A DNA stretch of 64,000 nt, taken from the NCBI GenBank assembly GCA_029067085.1, contig JAIEFE010000019.1, positions 62,001 through 126,000 on the forward strand, written 5' to 3'. Positions 45,350-54,978 of this stretch are shown here, piece after piece (within the stretch, counting starts at the first letter, position 1; the number at the start of each line of letters is the position of its first letter). The translations under genes and the position numbers were made by a program. The notes under the pieces were generated by a model. That model searched no databases, was not told where the DNA came from, and worked only from the letters and a program-made list of their open reading frames with translations. The DNA is from Lachnospiraceae bacterium. Lineage in GTDB: Bacteria; Bacillota; Clostridia; Lachnospirales; Lachnospiraceae.

Positions 45350-46459
45350 CTATTCCACATTAATGAAATTAACAGGCAATATCATATAAATATAACTTTC
45401 TTTTTCATCTTTGATAAAGCAAGGCGCTTTCGGATTCACCATGTAAATCAAAATATCTTCATCCTCTATCACACGCAGCGCATCAATCAAAAATTTTGGA
45501 TTGAATCCGATTTTCAGATCCTTTCCTTCTTTTTCTATGTCAATATCTTCATCCATGCTTCCTACTGTAGAATTCATCTTAAGCTGCATGGAAGTATCTT
45601 TTACATCAATAATAACAGGCTTTTTATCTCCTTCTTTAACAAGGAGAGTCGCTCTGTCGATACAATCAAGAAGATCTTTTTTGTTCATCCTGATCTTTGT
45701 CTCATAATCGCTCGAAAGCATCTGATCTATCTTAAAGTATTCCCCTTCGATCAGTCTGGAAACAACAAGCGTATTGTTAAATTCAAATAAAATATGTTTA
45801 TCTGTAAAAAAGATATTGACATCTTTGTCCATATCTCCAGAAAGGATCTTACTTACTTCATTTAAAGTCTTTCCGGGAACTACTACTTTTTTATGATCAT
45901 ATGAATTTTTAAGCCCTATTTTTCTGATAGAAATACGATGGCCATCAAGAGATACCACTTTTAAAGTATCATTTTCTATCTCAAACAACTCACCGGTCAT
46001 TAATTTGTTATTTTCATTGTCTGCAATAGAAAAGATAGTCTGCCTTATCACTTCTTTTAAAGTAAACTGAGAAATGATCAGGGAATCGTTTCTTTCTATT
46101 TCAGGAAGATAAGAAAAATCTTCTCCTGATTTTCCGATAATATTAAATTTCGCTTTTTCACAAGTGATCATTGTCTTAAAAGAAGGATCTGTCTCGATCG
46201 TAATATCATTGTCAGGAAGTTTTCTAACAATCTCGAAAAATATCTTCGCATCAAGAGCGATTGTTCCGGGTTCAACAACATTCCCTTCAATCACAGTCTC
46301 AATACCAAGTTCCATATCATTTGCAGTCAGCTTAATCTCATTTTCTGCTGCTTCTACCAGAATACATTCCAAAATAGACATGGTAGTTTTGTTTGGAACC
46401 GCTTTGGAAACTGTTTGTACGCCATTTAACAGGTTTGATTTTTTACATACAATTTTCAT
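45350..46459 (-). CDS. dnaN: DNA polymerase III beta subunit (sliding clamp)
   Basis: 369 residues forming three clamp subdomains. Markers: VSKAVPNKTTMSILECILVE near 18, LDGHRISIRKIGL near 170, and the C-terminal YMILPVNF (family V/I-M-P-M/I-R, here I-L-P-V-N), the hydrophobic pocket for polymerase and DnaA regulators. ATG 46459 follows AAAGGAAG and a perfect DnaA box ends two bases before the start codon, so DnaA may repress or gate dnaN expression. Separated from dnaA by 306 bases with further DnaA boxes. Confidence 0.97.
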   Translation of the reverse strand: MKIVCKKSNLLNGVQTVSKAVPNKTTMSILECILVEAAENEIKLTANDMELGIETVIEGNVVEPGTIALDAKIFFEIVRKLPDNDITIETDPSFKTMITCEKAKFNIIGKSGEDFSYLPEIERNDSLIISQFTLKEVIRQTIFSIADNENNKLMTGELFEIENDTLKVVSLDGHRISIRKIGLKNSYDHKKVVVPGKTLNEVSKILSGDMDKDVNIFFTDKHILFEFNNTLVVSRLIEGEYFKIDQMLSSDYETKIRMNKKDLLDCIDRATLLVKEGDKKPVIIDVKDTSMQLKMNSTVGSMDEDIDIEKEGKDLKIGFNPKFLIDALRVIEDEDILIYMVNPKAPCFIKDEKESYIYMILPVNFINVE

Positions 46460-46460
46460 C

Positions 46461-46714
46461 TGTGAATAACTTCCTTTCTTCCTTGTTTATGTTTTGGGCT
46501 GTTTCTTTAAGTTATAAAATAAATAATTATTTCTTCTTATTAATCATATAGCATGTAGATATGTGAATAAAGTATTTCATCTCAGTTTTTATCAGTTTCT
46601 CTGAGATGGATAAAGATGTTAAGAACTCAGGATAACTTAAGAATAAAAAGGAAGTTATCTACAGTTTTTAAATGTTATAAAAATGACAACAGAGTCATTT
46701 TTTGATTATTCACA
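46461..46714. promoter_or_regulatory. DnaA-box cluster between dnaA and dnaN
   Basis: Three boxes fit TTATNCACA exactly: TGTGAATAA at 46461-46469 (leftward box abutting the dnaN start), TGTGAATAA at 46562-46570 and TTATTCACA at 46706-46714. TTATCTACA at 46655-46663 has one mismatch. The whole 306-base gap is AT-rich. With the boxes on the far side of dnaA this makes a bipartite origin region as in Bacillus. Long AT tracts at 46510-46545 could be unwinding sequence. Confidence 0.85.
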
Positions 46715-46765
46715 TACATTTCACATGAATTGTAGAAAAAAATGTGTATTATTTTATAAAAATAA

Positions 46766-48130
46766 TCAAGGGAGAATCTTTTTCTTAATGATTTCTATTT
46801 TATTGGAAAGATCCACATTGATTTTCATATCATCGCTTATCTTATTAATACCATGCAATATGGTAGTATGATCTTTTTTTCCAAGTGTTTTTGCTATACT
46901 CTGCAGAGGCATATCCATTAGATTTCTACATAAATACATAACGATCTGTCTTGGAAGAACAAATTCCGAATTTCTTTTCTTTGAAGTAATGTCTTCGGAA
47001 TTGACGCCAAAGTGTTCTGCTACAACATCTATGATGAGATCCGGTGTCATTTCTTTTGGTTTATTGGGATAAATGACATCCTTGAGCGCTTCCTTGGCAT
47101 AATCCAGATTGATATCTACATTATTTAATTTAGAGAAGGCAAAAATCTTATTTAAAGCGCCTTCGAGTTCTCTGATATTAGACTTGATGTTTTCAGCAAT
47201 ATAATTTAGTACTTCATCGTCTATTTCTTTACGATAGGTCTCTGCATTCTTCTTTAAGATTGCCATTCGTGTTTCATAATCAGGGGGTTGTATGTCTGCA
47301 ATCAGACCCCATTCAAAACGGGATCTGAATCTCTCGTCCAGAGTTTCCATCTCTTTCGGCGGTCTGTCGGAAGAAAGAATAACCTGCTTATTCATGGAAT
47401 GAAGCGTATTAAAGGTGTGGAAAAATTCTTCCTGTGTGCTCTCTTTTCCGATGATAAACTGAATATCATCAATCATAAGAACATCTACAGTTCTATATTT
47501 TTCGCGCATTTTGTTTAATTTTATTGCATCACCGCTTCTGATATTTTCAATTACATCATTTGTAAAATTTTCAGAAGTAACGTAAAGAACCTTTCTGTCG
47601 GGATTTCTTTCTAAAATAAAATGTCCGATTGAGTGCATTAAATGCGTTTTTCCAAGTCCTGCTCCTCCATAGATATAGAGAGGATTGTATACTTCTCCTG
47701 GAGATTCCGCTACGGCCAAAGCAGCAGAATGTGCCAGTTTATTATTACTTCCAACAACAAAGGTATCAAATTTATACTTCGGATTTAAGTTTGCATTCTC
47801 ATAATTTACAGATTGAGAATTTTTTGATGCAAGAAGTATATTTTTTTCCTGTTCTAACGCATCTTTTTCTAATATAAAGGAGATATTATAAGTGCGATCA
47901 AACATTTCTGATATGATAACTTTAAAAAAACTCTTATATTTAGAAGAAATATAATTCAGAGCATGAGCCTGATCAGAAGGAATCATGATAATAACGGTAT
48001 CCTGATCTGCATCATAAAAACGGAGAGGCTTCACCCAGGTATCAAAAGAAACATCAGTAAGTTCATATTCCTTCCTGACGGTTTCTTTGATTTCTTCCCA
48101 ATTTTCTCTGATAGAGCCCAAATCATTCAT
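46766..48130 (-). CDS. dnaA: Chromosomal replication initiator DnaA
   Basis: 454 residues in four domains: I (1-85, with WVKPLRFYDADQD), II short linker, III AAA+ (Walker A GGAGLGKTHLMHSIG; Walker B VLMIDDIQFI; sensor II ERFRSRFEWGL region), IV DNA-binding helix-turn-helix SKKRNSEFVLPRQIVMYLCR ... KTLGKKDHTTILHGI (DnaA-box signature D-H-T-T). Binds the boxes described around it and melts oriC. ATG 48130 follows GTAGGGAGAATAGG. Transcribed leftward, away from the boxes at 48213-48292. Confidence 0.98.
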   Translation of the reverse strand: MNDLGSIRENWEEIKETVRKEYELTDVSFDTWVKPLRFYDADQDTVIIMIPSDQAHALNYISSKYKSFFKVIISEMFDRTYNISFILEKDALEQEKNILLASKNSQSVNYENANLNPKYKFDTFVVGSNNKLAHSAALAVAESPGEVYNPLYIYGGAGLGKTHLMHSIGHFILERNPDRKVLYVTSENFTNDVIENIRSGDAIKLNKMREKYRTVDVLMIDDIQFIIGKESTQEEFFHTFNTLHSMNKQVILSSDRPPKEMETLDERFRSRFEWGLIADIQPPDYETRMAILKKNAETYRKEIDDEVLNYIAENIKSNIRELEGALNKIFAFSKLNNVDINLDYAKEALKDVIYPNKPKEMTPDLIIDVVAEHFGVNSEDITSKKRNSEFVLPRQIVMYLCRNLMDMPLQSIAKTLGKKDHTTILHGINKISDDMKINVDLSNKIEIIKKKILP

Positions 48131-48175
48131 AATATAACTACCTATTCTCCCTACATCAAGATTACCCTACCATAT

Positions 48176-48204
48176 ATAATAATACAATCGACTTAAAAAT
48201 TCAA
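48176..48204 (-). promoter_or_regulatory. dnaA promoter
   Basis: Read leftward: TTGAAT (48204-48199), 17-base spacer, TATTAT (48181-48176), 46 bases upstream of the dnaA ATG. The DnaA boxes begin 9 bases upstream of the -35, which fits DnaA autoregulation. Confidence 0.7.
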
Positions 48205-48315
48205 ATAATAAGTTATCCACTAAAGTTATCCACATCTTATAAACATATTGTGGATTATTTAGAACTAAAAAATAGATTTTTTATGTGGAAAAATCAAAAA
48301 TATCCGTTGTTTTAC
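48205..48315. other. Origin of replication oriC (dnaA-rpmH side)
   Basis: Four DnaA-box-like sites in about 80 bases: TTATCCACT 48213-48221 (one mismatch), TTATCCACA 48226-48234 (perfect, 5 bases after the first), TGTGGATTA 48249-48257 (inverted, one mismatch) and TGTGGAAAA 48284-48292 (inverted, degenerate). The intervening sequence is highly AT-rich (e.g. 48256-48283) and could melt. Gene orientation flips here: everything core to the left is leftward, to the right rightward. Standard position for Firmicutes oriC. Confidence 0.88.
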
Positions 48316-48344
48316 TTGACGTTTTCCTGTTAATTATATATAAT
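48316..48344 (+). promoter_or_regulatory. rpmH promoter
   Basis: TTGACG (48316-48321), 17-base spacer, TATAAT (48339-48344): one mismatch from sigma-A consensus, 80 bases upstream of rpmH. Strong promoter for the rpmH-rnpA-yidD-yidC-jag transcript. Confidence 0.88.
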
Positions 48345-48423
48345 CAACATGTTGTTTTCCAAAAAATGATAGCTGAAATTGTCCTTATAAATAAATAAGG
48401 TCCGGTGAAGGAGGTGTAAAACG

Positions 48424-48558
48424 ATGAAAATGACATTTCAGCCTAAAAAAAGGCATAGAGCGAAAGTACACGGTTTCAGAAAGAGAATGAGCACCAAAGG
48501 TGGAAGAAAAGTCTTAGCTGCAAGACGTGCAAAGGGAAGAAAGAGATTATCAGCATAG
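48424..48558 (+). CDS. rpmH: Ribosomal protein L34
   Basis: 44-residue, very basic 50S subunit protein. Translation by hand: [20 protein letters not shown], then [20 protein letters not shown] and RLSA; FQP-K-R-x-R-x-x-x-H-G-F is the L34 signature. ATG 48424 follows GAAGGAGGTG. First gene right of oriC, as in nearly all bacteria. A terminator-like hairpin overlaps its stop codon and separates it partly from rnpA. Confidence 0.98.
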   Translation: MKMTFQPKKRHRAKVHGFRKRMSTKGGRKVLAARRAKGRKRLSA

Positions 48559-48581
48559 GCCGCATTTATGTGGCCTTTTTT
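48558..48581 (+). terminator. Intrinsic terminator/attenuator after rpmH
   Basis: Stem GGCCGCA (48558-48564) with TGTGGCC (48569-48575, one G-U), 4-base loop, then six T. Lets rpmH be expressed in excess over rnpA. Confidence 0.85.
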
Positions 48582-48609
48582 CTAGCTTGTATAGAGAGGT
48601 AGAATAAAG

Positions 48610-48963
48610 ATGATCTTTTCTGAATCTTTAAAGAAAAACAATGATTTCCGTCATGTTTACGAAAATGGAAAGAGTTATGCAAACAAATATCTGGTGATGT
48701 ATGTATTGGAAAACAACACAGAAGTAAACAGATTGGGAATTTCCGCCAGTAAAAAAGTGGGTAACAGTGTTGTGAGACACCGCTTTGCCAGACTGGTGAG
48801 AGAGAGTTACCGGCTACATGAAAATATATTTAATAGTGGTTTAGATATAGTAGTCGTTGCGAGAAAAAGCGCTGCCTCAGTCCGGTATCATGAGATTGAG
48901 CACGCATTATTACATCTTTCAAAACTTCATTGTATTTTGCGTGAAGAAAATCAGAGTTTGTGA
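48610..48963 (+). CDS. rnpA: Ribonuclease P protein component
   Basis: 117 residues. Protein subunit that helps the RNase P RNA bind pre-tRNA leaders. Markers: [39 protein letters not shown] with [10 protein letters not shown] (family R-N-R-x-x-R motif, here R-H-R-x-x-R). ATG 48610 follows AGAGAGGTAG. Overlaps yidD start by one base (TGATG). Confidence 0.97.
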   Translation: MIFSESLKKNNDFRHVYENGKSYANKYLVMYVLENNTEVNRLGISASKKVGNSVVRHRFARLVRESYRLHENIFNSGLDIVVVARKSAASVRYHEIEHALLHLSKLHCILREENQSL

Positions 48964-49172
48964 TGAAAAAAGTATTGATTTGTCTGATAAAACTTTATAG
49001 AAGCTATATTTCACCCATGAAACGTACAAAATGTCCTTATTTTCCGACCTGTTCAGAATATGGACTGGAAGCTGTGGAAAAATATGGCGCTTTGAAGGGC
49101 GGATTATTGGCATTTTACAGAATTTGCAGATGTAATCCTTTTTCAAAGGGAGGTTATGATCCTGTTCCTTAG
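48963..49172 (+). CDS. yidD: Membrane protein insertion efficiency factor YidD
   Basis: 69 residues; [40 protein letters not shown] and [17 protein letters not shown] are all diagnostic, including the three conserved Cys. Amphipathic inner-leaflet protein that helps YidC. ATG 48963 overlaps the rnpA stop; the GTG one codon earlier is less likely. Confidence 0.97.
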   Translation: MKKVLICLIKLYRSYISPMKRTKCPYFPTCSEYGLEAVEKYGALKGGLLAFYRICRCNPFSKGGYDPVP

Positions 49173-49218
49173 AATAAAGAAGAATCAGACAGTTATATGA
49201 TTAAGGAGGTAACAGATT

Positions 49219-50520
49219 TTGTCAGGTATTTTATTGACTAAGGATACAGGAAAAATTCTTGGTCCTATCGTAAAATTGCTGGGCTATATTATGGAAGGTA
49301 TCTTCTATGTGATAGATAAGATCGGCATTCCTAATATTGGACTTGCCATTATCTTATTTACTATCGTTATCTATCTTTTGTTGATGCCTTTGACCATTAA
49401 ACAGCAGAAATTTTCCAAGCTTTCAGCAAAGATGAATCCGGAGCTGCAGGCAATTCAGAAAAAGTATAAAGACAAAAAAGATAATGATTCCATGATGGCC
49501 ATGAATATGGAAACAAAGGCCGTCTATGCAAAATATGGCGTATCTCCTTCCGGAAGCTGTGTGCAGCTTTTGATCCAGATGCCTATTCTGCTTGCTTTAT
49601 ACCGTGTCATTGCCAACATTCCTGCTTATGTCGGAAAAGTGAAAGAAGCTTTTTTTCCTTTGGTGGACAAACTAATCGATCAGCCGGGGAGTGCGGATTT
49701 TATAAAAGGCTTTGCCAATGCAAACATGTACGCAAAGCAGTTTAGCAATGAGAATTTTACGGGCGGTGTAGTCAGCTATGTACAAAATACTTTTGTTGAT
49801 GTATTAAATAAAGCTTCCACAGCAGAATGGACCAGTTTGAAAGAGCAGTTTGCAAGTCTTTCCGCTGATGTAGATCACACGGTAGCGTTGCTTGACAGAT
49901 ATAACAATTTTCTCGGTTTAAGTATGTCGAATTCTCCTTCTTTTACCTTTAGGGAAGCAAGAGCTACCGGTTCTGCTGCTATGATGATAGCTGCTTTTAT
50001 CATTCCGGTTTTAGCTGCGGTTACTCAGTGGATCAACGTAAAACTCATGCCTCAGCAGGAGATGAATTCTGATAATGAGCAGCAGAATACCATGATGCAG
50101 TCCATGAAGACCATGAATATGGTAATGCCGATCATGTCCGCTGTCTTTTGTTATACGCTTCCGGCAGGTATGGGCCTTTATTGGGTAGCCGGTGCAGTGG
50201 TCAGAAGTGTTCAGCAGATCGTCATCAATAAGCATATTGATAAAATGGATCTTGATGAGGTGATTCAAAAGAACGCGGAAAAAGCCAAGAAAAAAATGGA
50301 GAAGGCAAATGCTCAGGCACAGCAAATGGCGGCCTATGCTAACATGAACACAAAAAAGGCAGGCGTTGCGTCGAAGGCTTCGACACAAACTCTTTCTAAG
50401 GATGATAAAGAGGATCTTGTCAAAAAATCTACGGAATATTATAGTAAGAATGCAAAGCCGGGAAGTATGATGGCAAAAGCAAATATGGTAAGAGAATATA
50501 ATGAGAAGAAGAGTAAATAG
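49219..50520 (+). CDS. yidC: YidC/Oxa1 family membrane protein insertase
   Basis: 433 residues. YidC catalytic core: membrane segment FYVIDKIGIPNIGLAIILFT, Arg-containing groove helix MPLTIKQQKFSKLSAKMNPE, SPSGSCVQLLIQMPILLALY, and C-terminal segments with PAGMGLYWVAGAVVRSVQQI; a long basic, Lys-Ala-rich tail (from about 345) that may bind ribosomes. TTG start at 49219 after AAGGAGGT, with no signal-peptide Cys (not a lipoprotein, unlike SpoIIIJ of Bacillus). Carries an unusually large loop (about residues 145-230) between segments 2 and 3. Confidence 0.94.
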   Translation: MSGILLTKDTGKILGPIVKLLGYIMEGIFYVIDKIGIPNIGLAIILFTIVIYLLLMPLTIKQQKFSKLSAKMNPELQAIQKKYKDKKDNDSMMAMNMETKAVYAKYGVSPSGSCVQLLIQMPILLALYRVIANIPAYVGKVKEAFFPLVDKLIDQPGSADFIKGFANANMYAKQFSNENFTGGVVSYVQNTFVDVLNKASTAEWTSLKEQFASLSADVDHTVALLDRYNNFLGLSMSNSPSFTFREARATGSAAMMIAAFIIPVLAAVTQWINVKLMPQQEMNSDNEQQNTMMQSMKTMNMVMPIMSAVFCYTLPAGMGLYWVAGAVVRSVQQIVINKHIDKMDLDEVIQKNAEKAKKKMEKANAQAQQMAAYANMNTKKAGVASKASTQTLSKDDKEDLVKKSTEYYSKNAKPGSMMAKANMVREYNEKKSK

Positions 50521-50531
50521 GAGGTAAAACA

Positions 50532-51206
50532 ATGGATTTTATAGAGGTATCTGCAAAAACGATCGACGATGCGATCACAGAAGCATGTCAGAAGTTTACC
50601 GTGACCAGTGATAAACTGGAATATGAAGTAGTTGATGAAGGAAAGTCCGGACTTTTGGGAATCGGTGCAAAGCCCGCTGTTATTAAAGTGAGGGTAAAAT
50701 CATCCATTGAAGATAAAGCAAAAGATTTCCTGAAGGATGTATTTGCTGCAATGAATCTCACAGTGGTTTGTGAAGTCAAATATGATGAAGCGGAAAGTAC
50801 CATGGATGTCGAGCTTTCCGGTGATGAAATGGGCATTTTGATCGGTAAGAGAGGACAGACTCTGGATTCTTTGCAATATCTGGTATCTCTGGTTGTGAAT
50901 AAAGATGTGGATAACTATATCAGAGTGAAGGTTGATACGGAAAACTATCGTAAGAGAAGGAAGGATACGCTGGAAAATCTGGCTAAAAACATTTCCTATA
51001 AGGTAAAGAGAACTAAGAGACCGGTTTCTCTGGAGCCTATGAACCCTTATGAGAGAAGAATCATTCATTCTGCTCTTCAGAATGATAAGTATGTGACTAC
51101 CTACAGTGAAGGTGAGGAGCCTTTTAGACATGTAGTGGTGGTTCTGAAAAAATTCGATAAAAGTGACAGAAAGTTTGAAAAAAATTATGACAGTGAGGAA
51201 AGATAG
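50532..51206 (+). CDS. jag: Jag/KhpB RNA-binding protein
   Basis: 224 residues: Jag N-terminal domain (EVSAKTIDDAITEACQKF ... GKSGLLGIGAKPAVI), KH-II domain (MGILIGKRGQTLDSLQYLVS) and R3H domain (EPMNPYERRIIHSALQNDKY). Partner of KhpA in post-transcriptional control and cell elongation in Firmicutes; encoded 11 bases after yidC. ATG 50532 follows TAGGAGGT. Confidence 0.96.
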   Translation: MDFIEVSAKTIDDAITEACQKFTVTSDKLEYEVVDEGKSGLLGIGAKPAVIKVRVKSSIEDKAKDFLKDVFAAMNLTVVCEVKYDEAESTMDVELSGDEMGILIGKRGQTLDSLQYLVSLVVNKDVDNYIRVKVDTENYRKRRKDTLENLAKNISYKVKRTKRPVSLEPMNPYERRIIHSALQNDKYVTTYSEGEEPFRHVVVVLKKFDKSDRKFEKNYDSEER

Positions 51207-51235
51207 AATTTCTGTTCTTTGATAGGATATTGTTA

Positions 51236-51269
51236 AAAAACCGGCAGGAAAATATACCTGTCGGTTTTT
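51236..51269 (+). terminator. Intrinsic terminator after jag
   Basis: Stem CCGGCAGG (51241-51248) with CCTGTCGG (51257-51264, one G-U), flanked by A5 and T5. Ends the rpmH-jag operon. Confidence 0.93.
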
Positions 51270-51356
51270 ATTGTATCGGATTATGGATTTTTTGGGGTAG
51301 TTGTAGTAAAATTGAGGGGCATCCAAAAAATTTAAATATTTAATATGGAGATTATT

Positions 51357-52781
51357 ATGAAAACAGATACGATCGCGGCTATCGCTACTGCCATATCGGA
51401 TGCGGGAATCGGTATTATCCGGGTAAGCGGTGATGAAGCCGTTTCTATTGTTCATCATATTTATAGGGATAAAAATCAAAAAGATGTGTTGGAACATTAT
51501 CAATCTCATACCATTCACTATGGCTTTATCATAACAAAAAGTGGAGATATCATTGATGAGGTGATGATTTCTGTTATGAAGGCGCCCCACAGTTACACTA
51601 TGGAAGATACGGTGGAGATCAATTGTCATGGCGGCGTACTGATGATGAAAAAAATTCTGATGGAAGTGATTCAGGCAGGAGCCCGCATGGCGGAGCCGGG
51701 AGAATTTACGAAACGCGCTTTTTTGAATGGAAGGATCGATCTCTCTAGGGCGGAAGCTGTCATGGATATCATTCATGCAAAAAATGAATTTGCTTTAAAA
51801 ACTTCCGTGCAGCAATTGAAGGGATCCGTTTCTGATAAAATAAAAACACTACGAGATCAGATCTTATATGAAATTGCATTTATTGAATCGGCTTTGGATG
51901 ATCCGGAACATATCAGTCTTGATGGATATGAAAAGGAATTATCTGAAAAGACAGGTGATATTGAAGCAGAACTGAGTAAACTTTTATCTTCTGCTGATGA
52001 CGGAAGGATTTTAAAAGAGGGAATCCGCACTGTCATTGTCGGAAAACCGAATGTGGGAAAATCTTCCTTACTAAACTTATTTATGGGACAAGATCGCGCT
52101 ATTGTCACAGATATTGCAGGCACGACCAGAGATACACTGGAGGAGACAATCCGTTTTGGAGATATCACCTTAAACATCATGGATACTGCAGGCATAAGAG
52201 ATACAGAGGATGCAGTTGAAAAAATAGGTGTGGAGAGAGCTAAGAAAATGTCTGAGGAGGCTGATCTGATACTCTACGTGATAGATTCCTCTGAGGCGCT
52301 TGATGAAAATGATGAAATTATACTAAAGTTGATTGAGGGAAAAAAGACGATCATTCTTTTAAATAAGTCTGATCTGATGGAAGTGACAGATAAAAACACA
52401 GTAAAGAACTTTTATCATAAAAATATTGACCATAATGGTCAATTTACAGAAAAAGATGATTCTATTTCTTTGCTGCGGATTTCCGCGAAGGAGAAGGAAG
52501 GGCTTGATGAGTTGAAAGCTCTGATAGAAGATTATTTTTTTCACGGAAAAATCGTTTCGGAAGAAGAACTTTATATCACGAATGTAAGACATAAGGAAGC
52601 AATTTTAGAAGCATTGGAAAGTATACGTCAGGTAAAGCAAAGTTTGGAAAATCATATGCCGGAAGATTTTTATTCCATTGATCTGATGAGCGCTTACGCT
52701 TCGCTTGGCAGAATCCTAGGAGAAGAAGTCGGGGAAGATCTGGTAAATAAAATTTTTTCGGAATTTTGTATGGGGAAGTGA
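51357..52781 (+). CDS. mnmE: tRNA modification GTPase MnmE (TrmE)
   Basis: 474 residues: N-terminal folate-binding domain (TIAAIATAISDAGIGIIRVS, AEPGEFTKRAFLNGRIDLSR), central helical region, inserted G domain (G1 GKPNVGKSS, G3 DTAGIRDT, G4 NKSD, G5 ISAKE) and C-terminal FCMGK carrying the C-x-G-K Cys. With MnmG it makes carboxymethylaminomethyl-U34 in tRNAs. ATG 51357 follows TATGGAG with 6-base spacing; an in-frame start four codons earlier overlaps that ribosome site. Confidence 0.97.
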   Translation: MKTDTIAAIATAISDAGIGIIRVSGDEAVSIVHHIYRDKNQKDVLEHYQSHTIHYGFIITKSGDIIDEVMISVMKAPHSYTMEDTVEINCHGGVLMMKKILMEVIQAGARMAEPGEFTKRAFLNGRIDLSRAEAVMDIIHAKNEFALKTSVQQLKGSVSDKIKTLRDQILYEIAFIESALDDPEHISLDGYEKELSEKTGDIEAELSKLLSSADDGRILKEGIRTVIVGKPNVGKSSLLNLFMGQDRAIVTDIAGTTRDTLEETIRFGDITLNIMDTAGIRDTEDAVEKIGVERAKKMSEEADLILYVIDSSEALDENDEIILKLIEGKKTIILLNKSDLMEVTDKNTVKNFYHKNIDHNGQFTEKDDSISLLRISAKEKEGLDELKALIEDYFFHGKIVSEEELYITNVRHKEAILEALESIRQVKQSLENHMPEDFYSIDLMSAYASLGRILGEEVGEDLVNKIFSEFCMGK

Positions 52782-52825
52782 CCGAAACAAGTTTCGGTCT
52801 GAAGAATGCAAAAAGCGCATTCTTC
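52780..52825 (+). terminator. Two tandem hairpins after mnmE
   Basis: GACCGAAAC/GTTTCGGTC (52780-52788 with 52791-52799) and GAAGAATGC/GCATTCTTC (52801-52809 with 52817-52825), both perfect 9-bp stems. No T-run, so more likely RNA-processing or attenuation structures between mnmE and mnmG. The second stem resembles the GAATGC hairpin of the interspersed element. Confidence 0.6.
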
Positions 52826-52858
52826 GTGTAAATTTATGTGAGAAAGTGATTGAATACT

Positions 52859-54769
52859 ATGTCGGAATTGAGAGAGAGAACGGATATCTGTGTGGTGGGT
52901 GCGGGTCATGCGGGATGTGAGGCGGCACTCGCCTGTGCAAGACTTGGATTTGAGACGGTAATTTTTACGGTGAGTGTGGACAGCATTGCCCTTATGCCCT
53001 GTAATCCCAATATCGGTGGAACCTCCAAGGGACATCTGGTACGGGAAATCGATGCGCTGGGTGGAGAGATGGGCAAAAATATTGATAAAACTTTTATTCA
53101 GTCCAAGATGCTGAATCGTTCAAAAGGTCCTGCAGTACATTCTCTGCGCGCTCAGGCAGACAAAGCGGAATATTCCAGAGCGATGAGAAAGGTTTTGGAA
53201 AATCAGGAACATTTGACGATCAAGCAGGCGGAGGTCTGCGAACTTCTGGTGGAAGAAACGGAAACAAAATCTGAGGATTTGAATCGAACTAAAAAAATTG
53301 TCGGCGTGAAGACTTTTACGGGAACTGTCTATGAATGTAAGGCAGTGATCTTATGCACAGGTACATATCTAAAGGCGAGATGTCTTTGTGGTGAGGCGAT
53401 TACCTACACGGGCCCGAATGGACTGCAGGCTGCCAATCATCTGACGGATTCTCTGGAAAATCTCGGAATTACAATGCGCCGCTTCAAAACAGGTACACCG
53501 GCAAGAATGGATAGAAGATCTCTTGATTTTTCCAAGATGGAGGAACAGTTTGGAGATGAGAGGATCATACCCTTCTCTTTTTCTACGAATCCGGAAGAGG
53601 TACAGATTGATCAGGTTTCCTGTTATCTGACTTATACAAATGAGAAAACACATGACATTATCAGGGCGAATCTGGACAGATCGCCTATTTATGCCGGAAT
53701 TATAGAAGGAACGGGACCCAGATACTGCCCTTCTATTGAAGATAAGGTGGTAAAATTTTCGGATAAGGACAGACATCAGGTTTTTATTGAACCTGAGGGT
53801 CTTCATACCAATGAGATGTATGTGAGTGGTATGTCCTCTTCTTTGCCGGAGGATGTGCAACTCGCAATGTATCGGACAGTGCCGGGTATGGAGAACTGTA
53901 AGATTGTGAGAAATGCCTATGCGATCGAGTATGACTGCATTGATCCGAAGCAGCTCTATTCGACTCTGGAGTTTAAAGATATTGAAGGACTTTTTAGCGG
54001 CGGACAGTTTAACGGCAGCAGTGGTTATGAGGAGGCAGCGGCTCAGGGTTTGATTGCCGGTATCAACGCTTCTCTTTTTTTGCAGGGCAGGGAACAGATT
54101 GTGCTCGATCGATCGCAGGCTTATATTGGCGTGTTGATCGATGATCTGGTGACAAAGGAAAATTTTGAACCTTATCGGATGATGACCTCCAGAGCAGAGT
54201 ATCGCCTTTTATTGCGTCAGGATAATGCGGATCTGCGTCTGCGTCAGATTGGTTATGAAGTAGGTCTGGTTTCTGAGGAGGTTTATCAGAAAACATTACA
54301 TAAGAAAGAACAGATCGAGCAGGAAGTACAGCGCTTAAAAAATACAATAGTAGGTGCTTCCGGTAAAAATCAGGATTTTTTGATAGCTCATGGAAGTGCT
54401 CCCTTAAAAACGGGCGTAAGTCTGGCAGAACTGATCTGTCGTCCTGAACTTACTTATGAAATGATTTCTGAGATAGATATTGAGAGAAAACCTCTTCCTT
54501 TGGAAGTGACAGAGCAGGTAGAGATTGAGGTTAAATATGAGGGTTATATTGACAGGCAATTAAAACAGGTAGAGCATTATAAAAAGATGGAGAAAAAGAA
54601 GATTCCTGCGGATCTGGATTATAATGATGTGGGGAGTCTGCGGTTGGAAGCAAGACAAAAACTTATTGCACACAGACCTGTCTCTGTCGGACAGGCTTCC
54701 AGAATATCGGGCGTTTCTCCTGCGGATATCTCTGTGCTTCTGGTGTATTTGGAGAGTTACAGAAAATGA
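52859..54769 (+). CDS. mnmG: tRNA uridine-5-carboxymethylaminomethyl modification enzyme MnmG (GidA)
   Basis: 636 residues. FAD-binding Rossmann motif [72 protein letters not shown] and C-terminal [36 protein letters not shown]-dependent partner of MnmE. ATG 52859 is chosen over a TTG three codons upstream. In most Firmicutes rsmG follows directly; here a 3-kb insertion separates them. Confidence 0.97.
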   Translation: MSELRERTDICVVGAGHAGCEAALACARLGFETVIFTVSVDSIALMPCNPNIGGTSKGHLVREIDALGGEMGKNIDKTFIQSKMLNRSKGPAVHSLRAQADKAEYSRAMRKVLENQEHLTIKQAEVCELLVEETETKSEDLNRTKKIVGVKTFTGTVYECKAVILCTGTYLKARCLCGEAITYTGPNGLQAANHLTDSLENLGITMRRFKTGTPARMDRRSLDFSKMEEQFGDERIIPFSFSTNPEEVQIDQVSCYLTYTNEKTHDIIRANLDRSPIYAGIIEGTGPRYCPSIEDKVVKFSDKDRHQVFIEPEGLHTNEMYVSGMSSSLPEDVQLAMYRTVPGMENCKIVRNAYAIEYDCIDPKQLYSTLEFKDIEGLFSGGQFNGSSGYEEAAAQGLIAGINASLFLQGREQIVLDRSQAYIGVLIDDLVTKENFEPYRMMTSRAEYRLLLRQDNADLRLRQIGYEVGLVSEEVYQKTLHKKEQIEQEVQRLKNTIVGASGKNQDFLIAHGSAPLKTGVSLAELICRPELTYEMISEIDIERKPLPLEVTEQVEIEVKYEGYIDRQLKQVEHYKKMEKKKIPADLDYNDVGSLRLEARQKLIAHRPVSVGQASRISGVSPADISVLLVYLESYRK

Positions 54770-54978
54770 TTTTTGATAGAAAGACTAACTATTAAAAGTC
54801 AATATTGATTTCTTTTTATCTATTTAATCTAAATTTGTCCTTTTTGGGATCCGGCGGCAGATCATGTGGTTCTGGGTATCGTTGGGTCCCTGTTCATAAC
54901 TTCTATATTGTTATCGTCTTAAATATTTTATAGAACAATGCCACGAAATTTCTATTTTCAGTCTCGGATCTTTTTCTG
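54770..54978. other. Intergenic region after mnmG with possible coding remnant
   Basis: No intact gene. Reading leftward (about 54905-54832) one frame gives a short proline-rich tail, TQRYPEPHDLPPDPKKDKF followed by RLNR and a stop, without a start. This could be the end of a lost gene. No clear terminator for mnmG was found. Confidence 0.25.

Noticed and set aside
48131..48423. Possible small RNA gene in the oriC region
   Set aside because: The sequence is explained by DnaA boxes, AT-rich unwinding DNA and two promoters.
50700..51776. Long (358-codon) antisense frame across jag and mnmE
   Set aside because: It lies opposite two strongly conserved genes and a terminator, is rich in His/Ile/Arg typical of antisense shadows, and shows no domain.
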